DNA from: Campylobacter_A concisus_Y | GTDB taxonomy: Bacteria; Campylobacterota; Campylobacteria; Campylobacterales; Campylobacteraceae | DNA length: 64,000 bases | Direction: 5' to 3' | NCBI RefSeq assembly: GCF_902460415.1 | Contig: NZ_CABPTY010000004.1 | Span: 76,383-140,382, forward strand | Shown: piece after piece, positions 8,881 to 16,957 of the stretch | How positions within the stretch are numbered: position 1 is the stretch's first letter | Layout of the letters: each line of letters opens with the position of its first letter | Notes under the pieces: model-generated | What the model saw: the letters and a program-made list of their open reading frames with translations, nothing else | Database searches by the model: none | What the model was told of the DNA's origin: nothing | Made by a program: the position numbers and the translations under genes

Positions 8881-9442
8881 TTTTTACCTTTTTATAAAAG
8901 ACAACAATTACAAAAAATGCAACCAAACCATAGATGAAAAATCTTAAAAAATTTAATGTAGTTTTGTTTGAATTTCCAACACTACTTTCAAGCTGTAAAT
9001 TTAAGCTAGATGCGATTTGCTCGGCAATATCAGCGTAGCCATTTAATATAGCAGCATTATAGACATCTTTGCCATTTTTAGAAACCAAAATAGGAATTAT
9101 CGTTCCTGATTCTGGATTTACGCTTAAAATTTGTTCTTTATTAAAAAGCTTTGAAGTATTAGCATCGGCAAAAATTTCTACTTTCTTTTTATCCTTTATA
9201 AGCAGCAAAAAAGCATAAGGTGAGCTAAGGTTTTGCTCTTTAAAAAGAGCTTCTAGCTCACCATCTTTATATATACCGACTGCTAAATTTATACCGCTTT
9301 TTGCGTAAAGCTCACTGCCGATCTCATTTAGCTTTACACTTACTTTTTGGCTTAGGATTTCATCATTATTTATCACAAAATTTGCTCCCAAAGCCAAACT
9401 TTGTGAGAGCAAAAATATAAAAATGAGTATAAATTTTCTCAC
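8873..9442 (-). CDS. TPM-domain-like periplasmic membrane protein in the cco cluster
   Basis: I place the start at GTG 9442, which gives a clean signal peptide (VRKFILIFIFLLSQSLALG). The frame is open to a TTG at 9490, but that extension would overlap the 33-residue gene upstream. The mature part (VKLNEIGSELYAKSGINLAVGIY) resembles TPM-type domains. A hydrophobic C-terminal segment (LRFFIYGLVAFFVIVVFY) is followed by a lysine anchor. The role is unknown. Its place between the cbb3 genes and fixH suggests assembly or maturation of the oxidase. Confidence 0.7.
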   Translation of the reverse strand: MRKFILIFIFLLSQSLALGANFVINNDEILSQKVSVKLNEIGSELYAKSGINLAVGIYKDGELEALFKEQNLSSPYAFLLLIKDKKKVEIFADANTSKLFNKEQILSVNPESGTIIPILVSKNGKDVYNAAILNGYADIAEQIASSLNLQLESSVGNSNKTTLNFLRFFIYGLVAFFVIVVFYKKVKNG

Positions 9443-9444
9443 AC

Positions 9445-9546
9445 CTAGCCTACAAAAAGGTGGTTTGATGTAAGCACTGACCACGCACAAATAGCTCCTG
9501 CAACAACTATCAGCAAGATTATGGCTTTTTCTATTATGCCTAGCAT
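9445..9546 (-). CDS. 33-residue single-pass membrane microprotein in the cco operon
   Basis: A minus-strand ORF of 33 codons starts with ATG at 9546, 2 nt past the DUF4006 stop. A consensus AAGGAG ribosome site is formed by the last two codons of that gene. It ends with TAG at 9445-9447, just before the GTG of the next gene. The product (MLGIIEKAIILLIVVAGA, then CAWSVLTSNHLFVG) is a single transmembrane helix with short tails. Its size and position recall small accessory subunits of cbb3 oxidases such as CcoM, but no sequence homology is claimed. It is easily missed because of its length. Confidence 0.65.
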   Translation of the reverse strand: MLGIIEKAIILLIVVAGAICAWSVLTSNHLFVG

Positions 9547-9548
9547 CA

Positions 9549-9761
9549 CTACTCCTTTATAATGACATGTTTAGCGTTGTCAACGCTCTTCATCTCAATG
9601 CTACTTGCGTCTTTTAATGAGTAAGGCTTGGTTGCTACATCTTTTTGCAAGCCAATACCAATATAAGTAAGTACGCCAAGGATAGATAGCAAAAGCAAAA
9701 CTGCCACCAAATAACCGCTAATGCCATTTAAAGCAAAGATATTTCTATTTTTATTTTCCAT
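9549..9761 (-). CDS. DUF4006 family small membrane protein
   Basis: The 70-residue protein has one hydrophobic helix (about 15-38, SGYLVAVLLLLSILGVLTYIG) and a short polar tail. It matches the small DUF4006 proteins that follow ccoP in campylobacters. Its ATG overlaps the ccoP stop (TAATG), so translation is coupled. Function is unknown; a structural or assembly role in cbb3 oxidase is inferred from constant linkage. Confidence 0.8.
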   Translation of the reverse strand: MENKNRNIFALNGISGYLVAVLLLLSILGVLTYIGIGLQKDVATKPYSLKDASSIEMKSVDNAKHVIIKE

Positions 9762-10624
9762 TATTCGCCCTTTGATAGCGATATGACATATTCGCCAACT
9801 GCTTTTTGTTGTATCTCGTTTAATCTGCCATCATTAAATTTAGGCATAACACCAATGTTGCCGTTTTTACCACGATTTAGTACATCTACGATGAACTCAC
9901 TTGAACCATATTTACTAAGATCAGCCGACATACCATCCATGCCTTTGCCATCATCTCCGTGACAAGCTGCACAAGCTACGTAAAGCTCTTTTCCCATAGC
10001 TACTAAATTTTCATTTTTTGTACTTTTTATAGCACTTATCTCTTTTGCTACATAAGCTGCGATAGCCTTTGCTCCATCAGCATCAGCTAGCCCTGCTGGC
10101 ATCTCGCCCATAGGATAATCAAGCCCTTTTGAGCCATTTAGTATCGTATCAACTATTCCTTGTTCGCTACCCCAAATTTGTAAATTTGCAGCTTTGCCAC
10201 CAATACCATCGCCTGTGATACCATGACATGCTGAGCATTGCACTAAAAATACGCTCTCTCCCATAGCATGAAGCGTTTCTTTGCTTGGGTTTGCATACTC
10301 TTTTTCAAATTTAGCGTTTGCCTCTTTTACCTCTTTATTATATTCACCGATTTGTGAGTAAGAATTTAGTGGATAACCAAGTAAATAATACCAAATCGCC
10401 CAAACAAGCGTTAGTAAAAAAACTACTGCCCAACCAAATGGAACTGGATTTTTATACTCGCCTATCCCATCCCAGTTGTGCTCGCTAAGCTCTACGCTTT
10501 CATCTTTTTTAACTTTCATTTGACCAACATACTTGCCAGCTACAACGACAGTTAGTACGATAATTAAGATGGCACCTATTAACGCAAGTAAATTTATATT
10601 ATCTTCTAAATTTAGCCATTGCAT
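9761..10624 (-). CDS. ccoP: cbb3-type cytochrome c oxidase subunit III (dihaem)
   Basis: The 287 residues contain two CXXCH haem c sites (CSACHG near 130 and CAACHG near 218) with distal Met-bearing segments (MGEMPAG, VMPKFND). The N-terminus has two membrane helices, one near residues 9-28 and one near 62-82. CcoP passes electrons from soluble cytochrome c to CcoO and the CcoN active site. The start ATG lies inside the end of ccoQ (13-nt overlap). The length and two-haem layout are normal. Confidence 0.96.
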   Translation of the reverse strand: MQWLNLEDNINLLALIGAILIIVLTVVVAGKYVGQMKVKKDESVELSEHNWDGIGEYKNPVPFGWAVVFLLTLVWAIWYYLLGYPLNSYSQIGEYNKEVKEANAKFEKEYANPSKETLHAMGESVFLVQCSACHGITGDGIGGKAANLQIWGSEQGIVDTILNGSKGLDYPMGEMPAGLADADGAKAIAAYVAKEISAIKSTKNENLVAMGKELYVACAACHGDDGKGMDGMSADLSKYGSSEFIVDVLNRGKNGNIGVMPKFNDGRLNEIQQKAVGEYVISLSKGE

Positions 10625-10821
10625 ACGCTCTCCTTTGTAGCCTTTTGCTCTAAAATTTTACTACCGATCTCATCATCTAGGGCTAATTTCGAATACTTCT
10701 CATAATTTCTTCTACCTTGCTTTTCACTTTTGTAAAGATGAAAAAAATAAGCGTACAAAGTGATAGCTAAGAATGCTGTCAAAATAAAATAGCCATAAGC
10801 TTGAAGTTCTCTAATATCCAT
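10612..10821 (-). CDS. ccoQ: cbb3 oxidase subunit CcoQ-like
   Basis: The 69-residue protein has one membrane helix (GYFILTAFLAITLYAYFFHLY) and a charged cytoplasmic tail (KSEKQGRRNYEKYSKLAL). It sits between ccoO and ccoP, the standard position for CcoQ, which stabilises the cbb3 complex. It ends in an atypical tail, KATKESVCNG. Assignment is mostly by position, size and topology. Confidence 0.85.
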   Translation of the reverse strand: MDIRELQAYGYFILTAFLAITLYAYFFHLYKSEKQGRRNYEKYSKLALDDEIGSKILEQKATKESVCNG

Positions 10822-10830
10822 TACTAACTC

Positions 10831-11496
10831 CTATTTTAGACTATTTAGATAGGCGATAAGTGCTACGATCTGGCGAATTTCACCTTTTTCAAAAGCTTGT
10901 TTAACCTGCTCATCTTTCATATTTTCAACGATACTTGCAGCCTGCTCTTTCACGTTAGCATTTGCTTGCTCAAAAGTACCAAGAGCTGGCATATCTTTCT
11001 CATCATAAGGCGTGTTAAAGACCTTTTTAACAGTTAGTGCTTCAGCGTAAGCAGTCTCGATATCAGCATTTTTCTTAAATAAAAATGGATATGCTGGCAT
11101 GATCGAGCCTGGCACTACAGAGGCTGGATTTAGCATGTGATTTTCATGCCAATCTGTCGTTCTATAATTACCCACACGCATAAGATCTGGACCAGTTCTT
11201 TTTGAACCCCAAAGATGCGGACGATCATAAGCAAATTCGCCGCTTAACGAGTACATGCCATATCTATCAGTCTCAGCTTTAAACGGGCGTATCATCTGTG
11301 AGTGACAAGTATTGCAACCATTTTGTATATATATATTTTTTCCAGCAAGCTCTAAAACTGTATAAGGCTTTGTACCCTCAAGTGGTCTAGCTCTATTTGC
11401 AAAATCAGGTAAAATTTCTACCACGCCAGCGTAAGCTATGACAATAAAGACGCAAACTGCAAAAAAGAATGGATTTTTTTCTAACCAAGCAAACAT
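10831..11496 (-). CDS. ccoO: cbb3-type cytochrome c oxidase subunit II (monohaem)
   Basis: The start is ATG 11496, which overlaps the ccoN stop as TGATG and has GGAGG 7 nt upstream; a GTG one codon earlier is less likely. One N-terminal membrane helix (FFFAVCVFIVIAYAGVVEILP) is followed by a single haem c site, GCNTCHSQMIRP. Later GSIMPAYPFLF supplies the Met ligand. This is the monohaem electron-transfer subunit of cbb3 oxidase on the periplasmic side. The length, about 221 residues, is typical. Confidence 0.97.
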   Translation of the reverse strand: MFAWLEKNPFFFAVCVFIVIAYAGVVEILPDFANRARPLEGTKPYTVLELAGKNIYIQNGCNTCHSQMIRPFKAETDRYGMYSLSGEFAYDRPHLWGSKRTGPDLMRVGNYRTTDWHENHMLNPASVVPGSIMPAYPFLFKKNADIETAYAEALTVKKVFNTPYDEKDMPALGTFEQANANVKEQAASIVENMKDEQVKQAFEKGEIRQIVALIAYLNSLK

Positions 11497-12983
11497 CACA
11501 TCACCTCCGCATTGGCTTTAGTACCGCCCATAGGCGTTGCACTTTTTGGCTCTGCCAAAATAGCTTTAGCAGAAGTTGATTTGTAGATATTGTAAGCAAA
11601 CATCAAAAAGCCAATCAAATACAAAAGTCCGCCAATAGCTCTAATGTAATAATAAGGTATAAGCACTACAACAGTATCAATAAATGAGTAGAGTAAATTT
11701 CCATAGCTGTCAGTCGCTCTCCACATCATACCTTGTGTGATACCGGCGATCCACATCGAAGCAAAGTATAAAACGATACCTGTTGTTTGTATCCAAAATT
11801 GAGCTTCCATTAAGGATTTTGAATAAATTTCGCGCTTAAAGACACGTGGCGTCATGTGATAAAGTGCTGCCATAGTCATAAAACCAACCCAGCCAAGTGC
11901 GCCATCATGTACGTGTCCTGGCACCCAGTCAGTATAGTGAGCTAGTGCATTTACAGATTTAATAGCTAAGATAGGGCCTTCAAGAGTTGAAAACATATAA
12001 AAAGTTGAAGCTAGAATCATAAATTTAATAAGCGGACTCTCGCGAAGTTGTGTCCATTCGCCTTTCATTGTAAGAAGCATATTAATAGCTGAACCCCAAG
12101 AAGGTAAAATCAAAACAATAGAAAAAACCGAACCCATAGTCTGCATCCAATCAGGCACAGCAGTATATATTAGGTGGTGACCGCCAGCCCAAAGATAGAT
12201 AAACATAAGGCCCCAGAATGAAAATAACGAAAGCTTATAAGAAAATATTGGCTGTCCGCTCTCTTTTGGTAAGAAATAATAAATTTGAGCGATGATCGCT
12301 ACCGTAAACACAAATGCAACTGCGTTGTGACCGTACCACCACTGAACCAAGGCATCATTTGAGCCAGCATACATTGAAACTGAGTGTAGCCATGAGCCAT
12401 ATCCACTAACTAGTCTTGTTGGAATTTCCATGTTATTAAATAGATAAAGCATAGCAACACCAAGAAATGTAGCAATGTAATACCAAACTGAAATGTAAAG
12501 TGTCTTCTCACGGCGTATACCAATAAGTCCAAATATACTTACGCCCCAAAGCACCCAGACTATTACTACTGCAATATCTAGTGGCCACTCAAGCTCGGCA
12601 TACTCCTTAGATGTACTCTCGCCCATAAAAAGTGTCACAACAGCTAGAATCATAACAAGTATATAAAGCCAAAAATGAAGCTTACCAATGAACATCAAAA
12701 ACGGAGATTCACTCATTGACACTTTTAGAACACGCTGTCCTATGTAATACCAAGTGGCAAATATACCAGAGAGCATAAAACCAAAAATGATACCATTAGT
12801 ATGAAGAGGACGCAATCTACCAAATGCCGAATACTCACCAGCTATATAGTTTAGATCAGGACAGGCAAGCTGAAAAGCTACCAAAACACCAATAGCCATG
12901 CCAACAATACCAAAAAATATCGTGGAGAACATAAAGAGTTTTGCCACACTATAATCATAATGTAGCAACTGGGATGGTCTCAT
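11496..12983 (-). CDS. ccoN: cbb3-type cytochrome c oxidase catalytic subunit I
   Basis: The 495-residue polytopic protein carries the haem-copper oxidase signature: RPLHTNGIIFGF (a haem His), WWYGHNAVAFVF (CuB His), AGGHHLIYTAVPDW (paired His) and WVPGHVHDGALGWVGF. It reduces oxygen with high affinity and pumps protons, supporting microaerobic growth. It is the first gene of ccoNOQP, with a strong AGGAGG ribosome site and a long inverted repeat in its leader. A response regulator gene lies 92 nt upstream on the same strand. Confidence 0.98.
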   Translation of the reverse strand: MRPSQLLHYDYSVAKLFMFSTIFFGIVGMAIGVLVAFQLACPDLNYIAGEYSAFGRLRPLHTNGIIFGFMLSGIFATWYYIGQRVLKVSMSESPFLMFIGKLHFWLYILVMILAVVTLFMGESTSKEYAELEWPLDIAVVIVWVLWGVSIFGLIGIRREKTLYISVWYYIATFLGVAMLYLFNNMEIPTRLVSGYGSWLHSVSMYAGSNDALVQWWYGHNAVAFVFTVAIIAQIYYFLPKESGQPIFSYKLSLFSFWGLMFIYLWAGGHHLIYTAVPDWMQTMGSVFSIVLILPSWGSAINMLLTMKGEWTQLRESPLIKFMILASTFYMFSTLEGPILAIKSVNALAHYTDWVPGHVHDGALGWVGFMTMAALYHMTPRVFKREIYSKSLMEAQFWIQTTGIVLYFASMWIAGITQGMMWRATDSYGNLLYSFIDTVVVLIPYYYIRAIGGLLYLIGFLMFAYNIYKSTSAKAILAEPKSATPMGGTKANAEVM

Positions 12984-12993
12984 AAATTTTCCT

Positions 12994-13080
12994 CCTAGTT
13001 AAATTTATATTAATTTTCGGTTATTTTAGAGTAGAAAAACTATAAAAAGACTTAATTAATATAAATTCTCTTTTACTAGG
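12994..13080 (-). promoter_or_regulatory. ccoN leader with a long inverted repeat
   Basis: Two 14-base arms, AATTTATATTAATT at 13002-13015 and its exact reverse complement at 13054-13067, are separated by 38 bp. Outer arms cctagt (12994-12999) and actagg (13075-13080) also pair. The outer arm overlaps the AGGAGG ribosome site of ccoN (12991-12996), so a folded leader could occlude it. The loop contains a TAAAAT box that may be the -10 of ccoN, in which case the palindrome could instead be an operator around the promoter. Confidence 0.55.
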
Positions 13081-13759
13081 AGAGTCTTCTATCTATTTTG
13101 TAACCAAGTCCAGGAACATTTTTTATAAAATTACTACCGACTTTATCTCTGACACGTTTAACAAAGGTCCTAATAGCAGCCTCTGTCACGCTCTCGCCAA
13201 CCCAAACAACATTTTTTATTTCATCGTGAAGTACAAGCGTACCAAGTCTTTTTATGAGTAAAGATATAAAAGCAAGTTCTTTTTTCGTAAGAGAAATTTC
13301 AACACCATCTCTGATAAGCACACGTTTTATTTTATTAAAACTATATCCATTTGTAACCTGAATAATATTTGCTGTTTCTATCTTATTTTTAGCGACATTT
13401 TCTAAAGTAACCAAAAAATCATCAAGATCAATCGGCTTTAAAACGTATTTATCAATACCAACATCTATCGCTTTTAGAAGTGTTTCTTTTTCACTATTTG
13501 TGCTAAAAACTATAATAGGTGTATCTTTTGAAATTTCTTTAATGCTTTTAGCCATATCAAGACCATTCATTATAGGCATAAAAACGTCTGTTATAACCAT
13601 ATTTGGATTATATTTTTTAAATTTCTTAAGTCCTTCATCGCCATTTTGAGCAGTGATAACTTTTTCGAATTTATCTCGCATAACTTCTTGTACTATTTTT
13701 TTACCATCTCCCTCATTCTCAACGATAAGAACAGTTAGATTATTAAGAATCTTGCTCAT
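13076..13759 (-). CDS. OmpR-family two-component response regulator
   Basis: The 227-residue protein has a receiver domain with the phosphoacceptor Asp in VITDVFMP (about residue 58) and the conserved Lys in YVLKPID (about 108). A winged-helix DNA-binding domain follows, with VTEAAIRTFVKRVRDKV and GLGYKID near the end. The acidic pocket reads VENEG rather than the usual EDD. It lies directly upstream of ccoN. In C. jejuni, as I recall, a regulator here is followed by a sensor kinase, but none is adjacent in this window. Targets are unknown; control of the oxidase operon is a guess from position. Confidence 0.9.
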   Translation of the reverse strand: MSKILNNLTVLIVENEGDGKKIVQEVMRDKFEKVITAQNGDEGLKKFKKYNPNMVITDVFMPIMNGLDMAKSIKEISKDTPIIVFSTNSEKETLLKAIDVGIDKYVLKPIDLDDFLVTLENVAKNKIETANIIQVTNGYSFNKIKRVLIRDGVEISLTKKELAFISLLIKRLGTLVLHDEIKNVVWVGESVTEAAIRTFVKRVRDKVGSNFIKNVPGLGYKIDRRLS

Positions 13760-13839
13760 TTATTCTTCCTTTTTGGTTATATTTATCAAACATCATAAAT
13801 TTTGACGTAATTAACAATTATTTCTCTCGCTTTGCCATC

Positions 13840-14505
13840 TTAGGCATTTGCTCTATACCCTAAAAATGATAGATAAATTCCATTTATTATCATTATGCTA
13901 GCCGAAATCTTAAACATTATATCTTTAAATTTTTCATTTAAAATCCCAAATACAAAGCTAGCTAAAAGCATGGCTGGCAATGTACAAAGACCAAATACAA
14001 GCATTATAAAAGCCGAATCAATAAAATTTGCACTTAAAATCCCAAGTGCCAAAAAATAATAAACCACACCACAAGGCAAAAAGCCATTTAGAAAACCAAG
14101 TAATAAAAAATTTGCTAAATTTTTCTTTTGAATCCTTGTTTTTGCAATTCTTACTACAAAATTAAGCGCCTTTTGATTCTCTACAAATTTTAAAAGCTCA
14201 CCCCTAAAAAGCAAGGCAATACCGATAAACGCGATCATTAAGCCAATTATGAAAAATATCACACCTCTTACTTGCATGCTAAAGCTAATAACAGCTCCAA
14301 AGGCGCCAAACAAAGCTCCTAAAACTACATAAGCAAAAATTCTAGCTAAACTATAAAGTGTGCTTAGCATTAAAATTTCTCTCTTGCTTTTGCCTTTAAA
14401 AAATAGAGTCTGTAAGCTCAAAAATCCGCTACACATACCTACACAATGACTAAAGCTACCTAAAAATGCAACTGAGATAATCATGTAAAGGTTTATATTT
14501 TGCAT
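13840..14505 (-). CDS. Sulfite exporter TauE/SafE-like (DsbD_2-type) membrane protein
   Basis: The 221 residues form about six membrane helices. The first contains the motif SHCVGMCSG, the HCxGMC signature of this group, and a later helix has FLPCGVVYYFLALG. Relatives are often linked to cbb3 oxidase or metal-handling genes and are suspected of moving metal or thiol equivalents, though this is unproven. It is placed between carA and the response regulator/ccoN cluster on the same strand, with its ATG 1 nt after the carA stop. The family is confident; the substrate is unknown. Confidence 0.8.
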   Translation of the reverse strand: MQNINLYMIISVAFLGSFSHCVGMCSGFLSLQTLFFKGKSKREILMLSTLYSLARIFAYVVLGALFGAFGAVISFSMQVRGVIFFIIGLMIAFIGIALLFRGELLKFVENQKALNFVVRIAKTRIQKKNLANFLLLGFLNGFLPCGVVYYFLALGILSANFIDSAFIMLVFGLCTLPAMLLASFVFGILNEKFKDIMFKISASIMIINGIYLSFLGYRANA

Positions 14506-14506
14506 C

Positions 14507-15625
14507 TTATAAAATTTCTAAAAACTGCTTAAATATATATTTGCTCTCGCTTGGGCCACCACTTGCTTCTGGGTGGTGCTGGACCGAAAAGATCGGATAG
14601 TCTTTGTATCTCACGCCCTCGATCGTGTTGTCAAATAAATTTCTATGCGTCACAACAGCTACTTCTGCGATACTCTCTGGCACGTTGTAGTTGTGATTTT
14701 GTGTTGTTATCTCGATCGCTTTTGTCTCTAAATTTAGCACTGGGTGATTTGCTCCATGCTGACCAAATTTAAGCTTATATGTCTCGTATCCAAAGGCGTT
14801 TGAGAGTAACTGATGTCCAAGACAGATACCAAATATAGGTATCTTAGCCTCAATCATCTTTTTGATCTCGCCTATTTCGGCCTTTAAATTTTTTGGCTCA
14901 CCAGGACCATTTGATAAAAATACCCCATTTATCTCACCATTTTTAAATTTTTCTATTAAAATTTCAGCCTTAGTGTCGTGTGGCACGACGATAACTTCAA
15001 GACCAGTTTCACATAGCTCGTTTAAGATATTTCTCTTTACGCCAAAGTCAAAAACAGCTATCTTTTTACCAATACTTTTTAACGGCTTATATGACTTTAA
15101 ATTTCTATCCCAAGCACCTTTTTTATGCTCATATTCATCCATCGCACTAACTGTTTTTACGTAGTTTATATTTTCGATACGCCCGCTACTTTCAAGCCTG
15201 CGTTTTAGCTCGTCTTTATCGCTTATTTGTGTTGAGATATAAGCCATCAAGGCACCTTCATCACGTAGCATCTTTGTAAGGTATCTAGTATCAATGTCAT
15301 AAACGCCAAATTTACCTTGCTCTTCGAAAAATTTTCCCAAAGATTTTTGCGAGCGGTAGTTTGACGGAGTCTCGTTGTAGCTTCTCATTATAACGCCACT
15401 TGCATGAATTCTAAGACTCTCCATATCGTCTTCGTTTATACCTACTATGCCTATTTCTGGCATAGTAAAGACGATAAACTGACCAGCATAGCTTGGATCG
15501 CTCATGATCTCTTCATAGCCAGTCATCGAGGTATTAAAGACGAGCTCACCTGCACACTCGCCGTGAGCACCAAAAGCTTTTGCTTCTAAAAAAATACCAT
15601 TTTCAATATAGATGTAAGCTTTCAT
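14507..15625 (-). CDS. carA: Carbamoyl-phosphate synthase small subunit
   Basis: The 372-residue glutamine amidotransferase has the small-subunit domain first (GMxSYxE-type GELVFNTSMTGYEEI). The class I amidotransferase domain follows, with the nucleophile Cys in FGICLGHQLLS (about 270) and the His/Glu pair in SVQHHPEASGGP near the end. It supplies ammonia to CarB for carbamoyl phosphate used in arginine and pyrimidine synthesis. The start overlaps the DUF507 stop (TAATG). carB is 3.8 kb away in the same orientation, separated by the R-M island. Confidence 0.97.
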   Translation of the reverse strand: MKAYIYIENGIFLEAKAFGAHGECAGELVFNTSMTGYEEIMSDPSYAGQFIVFTMPEIGIVGINEDDMESLRIHASGVIMRSYNETPSNYRSQKSLGKFFEEQGKFGVYDIDTRYLTKMLRDEGALMAYISTQISDKDELKRRLESSGRIENINYVKTVSAMDEYEHKKGAWDRNLKSYKPLKSIGKKIAVFDFGVKRNILNELCETGLEVIVVPHDTKAEILIEKFKNGEINGVFLSNGPGEPKNLKAEIGEIKKMIEAKIPIFGICLGHQLLSNAFGYETYKLKFGQHGANHPVLNLETKAIEITTQNHNYNVPESIAEVAVVTHRNLFDNTIEGVRYKDYPIFSVQHHPEASGGPSESKYIFKQFLEIL

Positions 15626-16176
15626 TAAAGCATGCCTCTTTTTTTAAGCTCATCTTGATATAAACGCTCAAAGACAAGATCATATTCATCAGTTCCTGGG
15701 ATTAGCTTATGTTTATAGTTTTGTATCATTTCATAGACATCATCTTCTATCTTCTCATAGCTTTTTAAGTACTCGTCTATTGAGTTATAAATCACATTTT
15801 TTACGCGATTTTCAGATACATTATAATCAACAAGGCCGCTCTTCCAAATAGTTTCAAGCACTTTGTGAGCGATATTACTAAATCTATCTTCGTGGGTTAA
15901 GATTACATCAAATTCACCTGCAAGCTTCTTTTTAACGAGCCAAAACATATTTTTGCGGTCAATTTGCATAGTTTGCATCTCGTCTTCATTTTTCTCCAAA
16001 AGCTCATTTACTCGTTCATCTAAAGCTCTTTCTTTTTGAATATCGACTGTTAAAATTTCACTTGTTTTTGCTACGATTGGCTCAATGCCTTTATTTAGTC
16101 TTACGAAACCACAATTTAGAAGATCTATTGCTATTTTATGTGAAATATACGGAACGTGTGGGAGTTTTAAACGCAT
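15625..16176 (-). CDS. DUF507 family protein
   Basis: The 183-residue protein matches the DUF507 family: MRLKLPHVPYISHKIAIDLLNCGFV near the start and a helical C-terminus ending VFERLYQDELKKRGML. Members are conserved in epsilon-proteobacteria and often adjoin carA. No catalytic motif is visible. It is predicted cytoplasmic and mostly helical, and is translationally coupled to carA. Confidence 0.85.
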   Translation of the reverse strand: MRLKLPHVPYISHKIAIDLLNCGFVRLNKGIEPIVAKTSEILTVDIQKERALDERVNELLEKNEDEMQTMQIDRKNMFWLVKKKLAGEFDVILTHEDRFSNIAHKVLETIWKSGLVDYNVSENRVKNVIYNSIDEYLKSYEKIEDDVYEMIQNYKHKLIPGTDEYDLVFERLYQDELKKRGML

Positions 16177-16225
16177 TTTAAACCTTTAAATTTTTATGCC
16201 ATTTTAACTAAATAAAGGTAAAACT

Positions 16226-16666
16226 TTACTTTGAAATTTTAACGACTTTATTATTATCGCTTCTTAAAAAATAAATTTCTCTTCGTCCTTCATAAAGTAT
16301 CTTTCCATCAGTCTTTTGCTCATTTTCTAAATTTGATGAAATATCTAAAGATAGCGATTTGCTCATAAAATAATTCTCTCCTAAAGTGCGTCCAAAGTCA
16401 GGATACCAACTAAAAGCACAAACTATCAGCAAAACCAAATAAAAGGCTCTAAAAATTTTTCTAAAAGGCGCGTAAAAAAAGCAATATCCAAATATAAAAA
16501 ATACAGGCAAAAGCCATAAGAAAGGCACGTTATCAACAAAAATAACATTAAAATACTCGCTTATGCCATAGTAAGAAAAGTAGTTGTTGTAAATTCCAAC
16601 AAATAGCGTAAAAATAGGAGCAAGGACAAATATAATACCCGTAAATAAAGCATTTAAAATTTTCAT
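16226..16666 (-). CDS. Hypothetical inner-membrane protein
   Basis: The 146-residue protein has three or four hydrophobic segments (about 6-28, 40-60, 64-88) and a soluble C-terminal tail ending in short beta-strand-like sequence (GRREIYFLRSDNNKVVKISK). The start is ATG at 16666, and the upstream gggag-like purines fit a ribosome site. I do not recognise the family. It precedes DUF507 and carA on the same strand and follows the terminator that closed the original carB end, so it probably has its own promoter. Confidence 0.6.
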   Translation of the reverse strand: MKILNALFTGIIFVLAPIFTLFVGIYNNYFSYYGISEYFNVIFVDNVPFLWLLPVFFIFGYCFFYAPFRKIFRAFYLVLLIVCAFSWYPDFGRTLGENYFMSKSLSLDISSNLENEQKTDGKILYEGRREIYFLRSDNNKVVKISK

Positions 16667-16790
16667 AATCTCTCCTTTTGAGTGAGATTATATTAAACAT
16701 AAGCTTTAATATTACTAGATTTATGAAAGCTAGACTAAAATTCAAGGCAAAATACCATACATAGACATATACTGCTTCCAGCAATACTTT

Positions 16791-16818
16791 AAAAACAGTT
16801 TAGCTATAAGCTAAACTG
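16791..16818 (-). terminator. Intrinsic terminator, probably the ancestral carB terminator
   Basis: The perfect 10-bp arms CAGTTTAGCT and AGCTAAACTG enclose a 3-base loop and are followed on the minus strand by TTTTTAAAG. It lies 12 bases beyond the stop codon of the duplicated carB tail. The intact carB at 19471 has no such hairpin behind it. This is strong evidence that the tail copy beside it is the original carB end. Confidence 0.8.
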
Positions 16819-16829
16819 CCTTAAATTTA

Positions 16830-16957
16830 TTATTTTTTAGATAAATACTCTTGCAAGCTTTTTACCTCAAGTGCTTTGCCGGTTTGTACCGAGCTTAGCG
16901 ACTTAGCAGCTGCAAGTGCTGCGCGGATCGTTGTAAAGTAAGGTATCTTGAATCTAG
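16830..16957 (-). pseudogene. carB: Duplicated 3' end of carB (about 42 codons)
   Basis: The minus strand reads RFKIPYFTTIRAALAAAKSL, then a tail ending QEYLSKK and TAA, in the same frame as the end of intact carB at 19471-19597. Over 112 ungapped bases (16845-16956 against 19486-19597) there are 15 differences. They change only a Ser/Ala here, and the tail adds Lys/Glu in the penultimate residue. The predominance of silent changes suggests that this copy was translated until recently. The methyltransferase stop codon falls inside its first codons, marking the island junction. Confidence 0.9.

Noticed and set aside
8873..9490. The longer N-terminus of the TPM-like protein (TTG at 9490)
   Set aside because: It would overlap the 33-residue ORF and place a hydrophilic stretch ahead of the signal peptide. 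GTG 9442 puts the signal peptide at the start.
16548..16784. A 78-codon minus-strand ORF overlapping the start of the hypothetical membrane protein
   Set aside because: It overlaps the better-supported 16226-16666 gene in another frame, has no ribosome site and extends over the gap; a shadow frame in AT-rich DNA.
16830..16957. The carB tail copy as an assembly duplication
   Set aside because: The two copies differ at 15 of 112 bases and have different stop codons and flanks, so they are not the same locus assembled twice.
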